This document shows, one piece after another, positions 63,559-64,000 of a stretch of DNA of 64,000 nucleotides (positions are counted from its first letter, which is position 1; each line of letters opens with the position of its first letter). This stretch comes from Allobosea sp. WAO. Lineage in GTDB: Bacteria; Pseudomonadota; Alphaproteobacteria; Rhizobiales; Beijerinckiaceae. The position numbers and the translations under genes are program-made. The notes below the pieces were generated by a model. It had not been told where the DNA came from. It made no database searches and saw only the letters and a list, made by a program, of their open reading frames with translations. Where the stretch lies: NCBI RefSeq assembly GCF_001509835.1, contig NZ_JXTJ01000010.1:124001-188000 (forward strand). Direction: 5' to 3'.

Positions 63559-63677
63559 CCCTCATCCTGAGGAGCCGCGAAGCGGCGTCTCGAAGGATGG
63601 TCCAGATGGCTCTGGAACCTGCTGGAGCATCCTTCGAGACGCCGTTCCTACCGGAATGGCTCCTCAAGATGAGGGCT
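63559..63677. repeat. Palindromic repeat, CCCTCATCCTGAGGAGC family, copy 2 (inverted)
   Basis: About 119 bases; when reverse-complemented it aligns end to end with the element at 52593-52713. It shares the terminal CCCTCATCCTGAGGAGCC-type arm and the inner GTCTCGAAGGAT...ATCCTTCGAGAC arms. Confidence 0.85.
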
Positions 63678-63696
63678 GAGAGGAATGACCTCATCA

Positions 63697-64000
63697 TCAC
63701 GCTGGCCGGCTGTCGCGTGCGAGCGCCGCGCATTCCTGCCAGCGGAAGCAGCCGGTGAGGTGGTCGTTGACCATGCCGCAGGCCTGCATCACCGCGTAGA
63801 CGATGGTCGGGCCGCAGAAGGTGAAGCCGGCGGCCTTGAGTTCCTTGGAGATCGCCTTCGACACAGCGGTCTCCGCCGGTACGCCCTCATGGGTCCGGAA
63901 GGTGTTCTGGGTCGCCCGGCCGTCGAGATGCTTCCAGAGGAAGTCGGTGAAGGGCTGCTTCTCGCTGATCTCGAGATAGGCCCTTGCATTGCGGATCGTG
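63697..64000 (-). CDS. tag: DNA-3-methyladenine glycosylase I, C-terminal part (truncated by window edge)
   Basis: About 100 C-terminal residues of Tag, a helix-hairpin-helix glycosylase that removes 3-methyladenine from alkylated DNA. The frame reads through FLWKHLDGRATQNTF, the conserved SKAISKELKAAGFTFCGPT, and VYAVMQACGMVNDHLTGCFRW, with the Cys/His zinc ligands of the zinc snap. The stop is TGA at 63697-63699 (minus). The N-terminal half, with its own Cys and catalytic Glu, lies beyond the edge. Confidence 0.92.
   Translation of the reverse strand, partial: TIRNARAYLEISEKQPFTDFLWKHLDGRATQNTFRTHEGVPAETAVSKAISKELKAAGFTFCGPTIVYAVMQACGMVNDHLTGCFRWQECAALARDSRPA

Overview
The window reads as chromosomal DNA of an alphaproteobacterium of the order Hyphomicrobiales (Rhizobiales). 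Gene content, order and roughly two-thirds G+C fit Bosea or a close relative. This is a judgement from gene order (zapA next to 6S RNA and 5-formyl-THF cyclo-ligase, tkt-gap-pgk-fba, yebC-ruvCAB-ybgC-tolQRAB-pal-cpoB-tilS-ftsH-glmM), not a database result. No rRNA, tRNA, CRISPR array, prophage or insertion sequence was recognised. The only clear compositional outlier is an AT-rich gene at 554-1279.

Layout. 1-8556 lies on the minus strand: an edge-truncated MotA/ExbB-like membrane protein, the AT-rich orphan, an inositol-phosphatase family enzyme, a tightly coupled BenE transporter / ThiE-like / Sel1-repeat cluster, a YmdB-type phosphoesterase, 5-formyl-THF cyclo-ligase with a 6S RNA just upstream, D-Ala-D-Ala ligase, zapA and a DUF4164 coiled coil. 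8877-15255 (+) is the sugar-phosphate block tkt, gap, pgk, fba, with two small unknown proteins slipped between the enzymes. 15447-19828 holds a TetR/YciI pair with a strong operator, a Tat-exported PhoX phosphatase and a globin-coupled chemoreceptor. 20042-40022 is the conserved yebC / ruvCAB / tol-pal / tilS / ftsH / glmM run. It is interrupted by TauE, a FAD oxidoreductase, an acetyltransferase, a TetR regulator and several DUF proteins.

40340-49840 carries an outer-membrane porin, a HIT protein, the glutathione-dependent formaldehyde pathway (frmR-frmA-fghA), a small iron-permease-family protein, a Tat-exported intradiol dioxygenase, formate-THF ligase and a cache-HAMP-GGDEF cyclase. 49865-64000 has divergent idonate and gluconate dehydrogenases, a HAD dehalogenase, gpmI, a FUSC protein, three envelope or secreted proteins, a nudix hydrolase, a nucleoside deaminase, malate synthase A, an HD-domain nucleotidase and a truncated 3-methyladenine glycosylase.

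How the genes work together. The central theme is housekeeping: envelope constriction and outer-membrane integrity (tol-pal, ddl, glmM, zapA), recombination repair (ruvABC, tag), glycolysis and Calvin-type sugar phosphates (tkt, gap, pgk, fba, gpmI), and one-carbon flow from formaldehyde to formate to formyl-THF (frmA, fghA, fhs, 5-FCL). The most informative non-coding signals are tandem TetR palindromes, a palindrome over a TetR start codon, an FrmR-type TACT-N7-AGTA site, an FNR/FixK-like box before an OmpW gene, a CtrA-like site before a porin, a Pho-box-like element before phoX, and at least three families of 90-160 bp palindromic intergenic repeats. I found no convincing wholly new multi-gene system. 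The best leads are the AT-rich orphan and its flanks, the small proteins inside the glycolytic block, and the unassigned operators.
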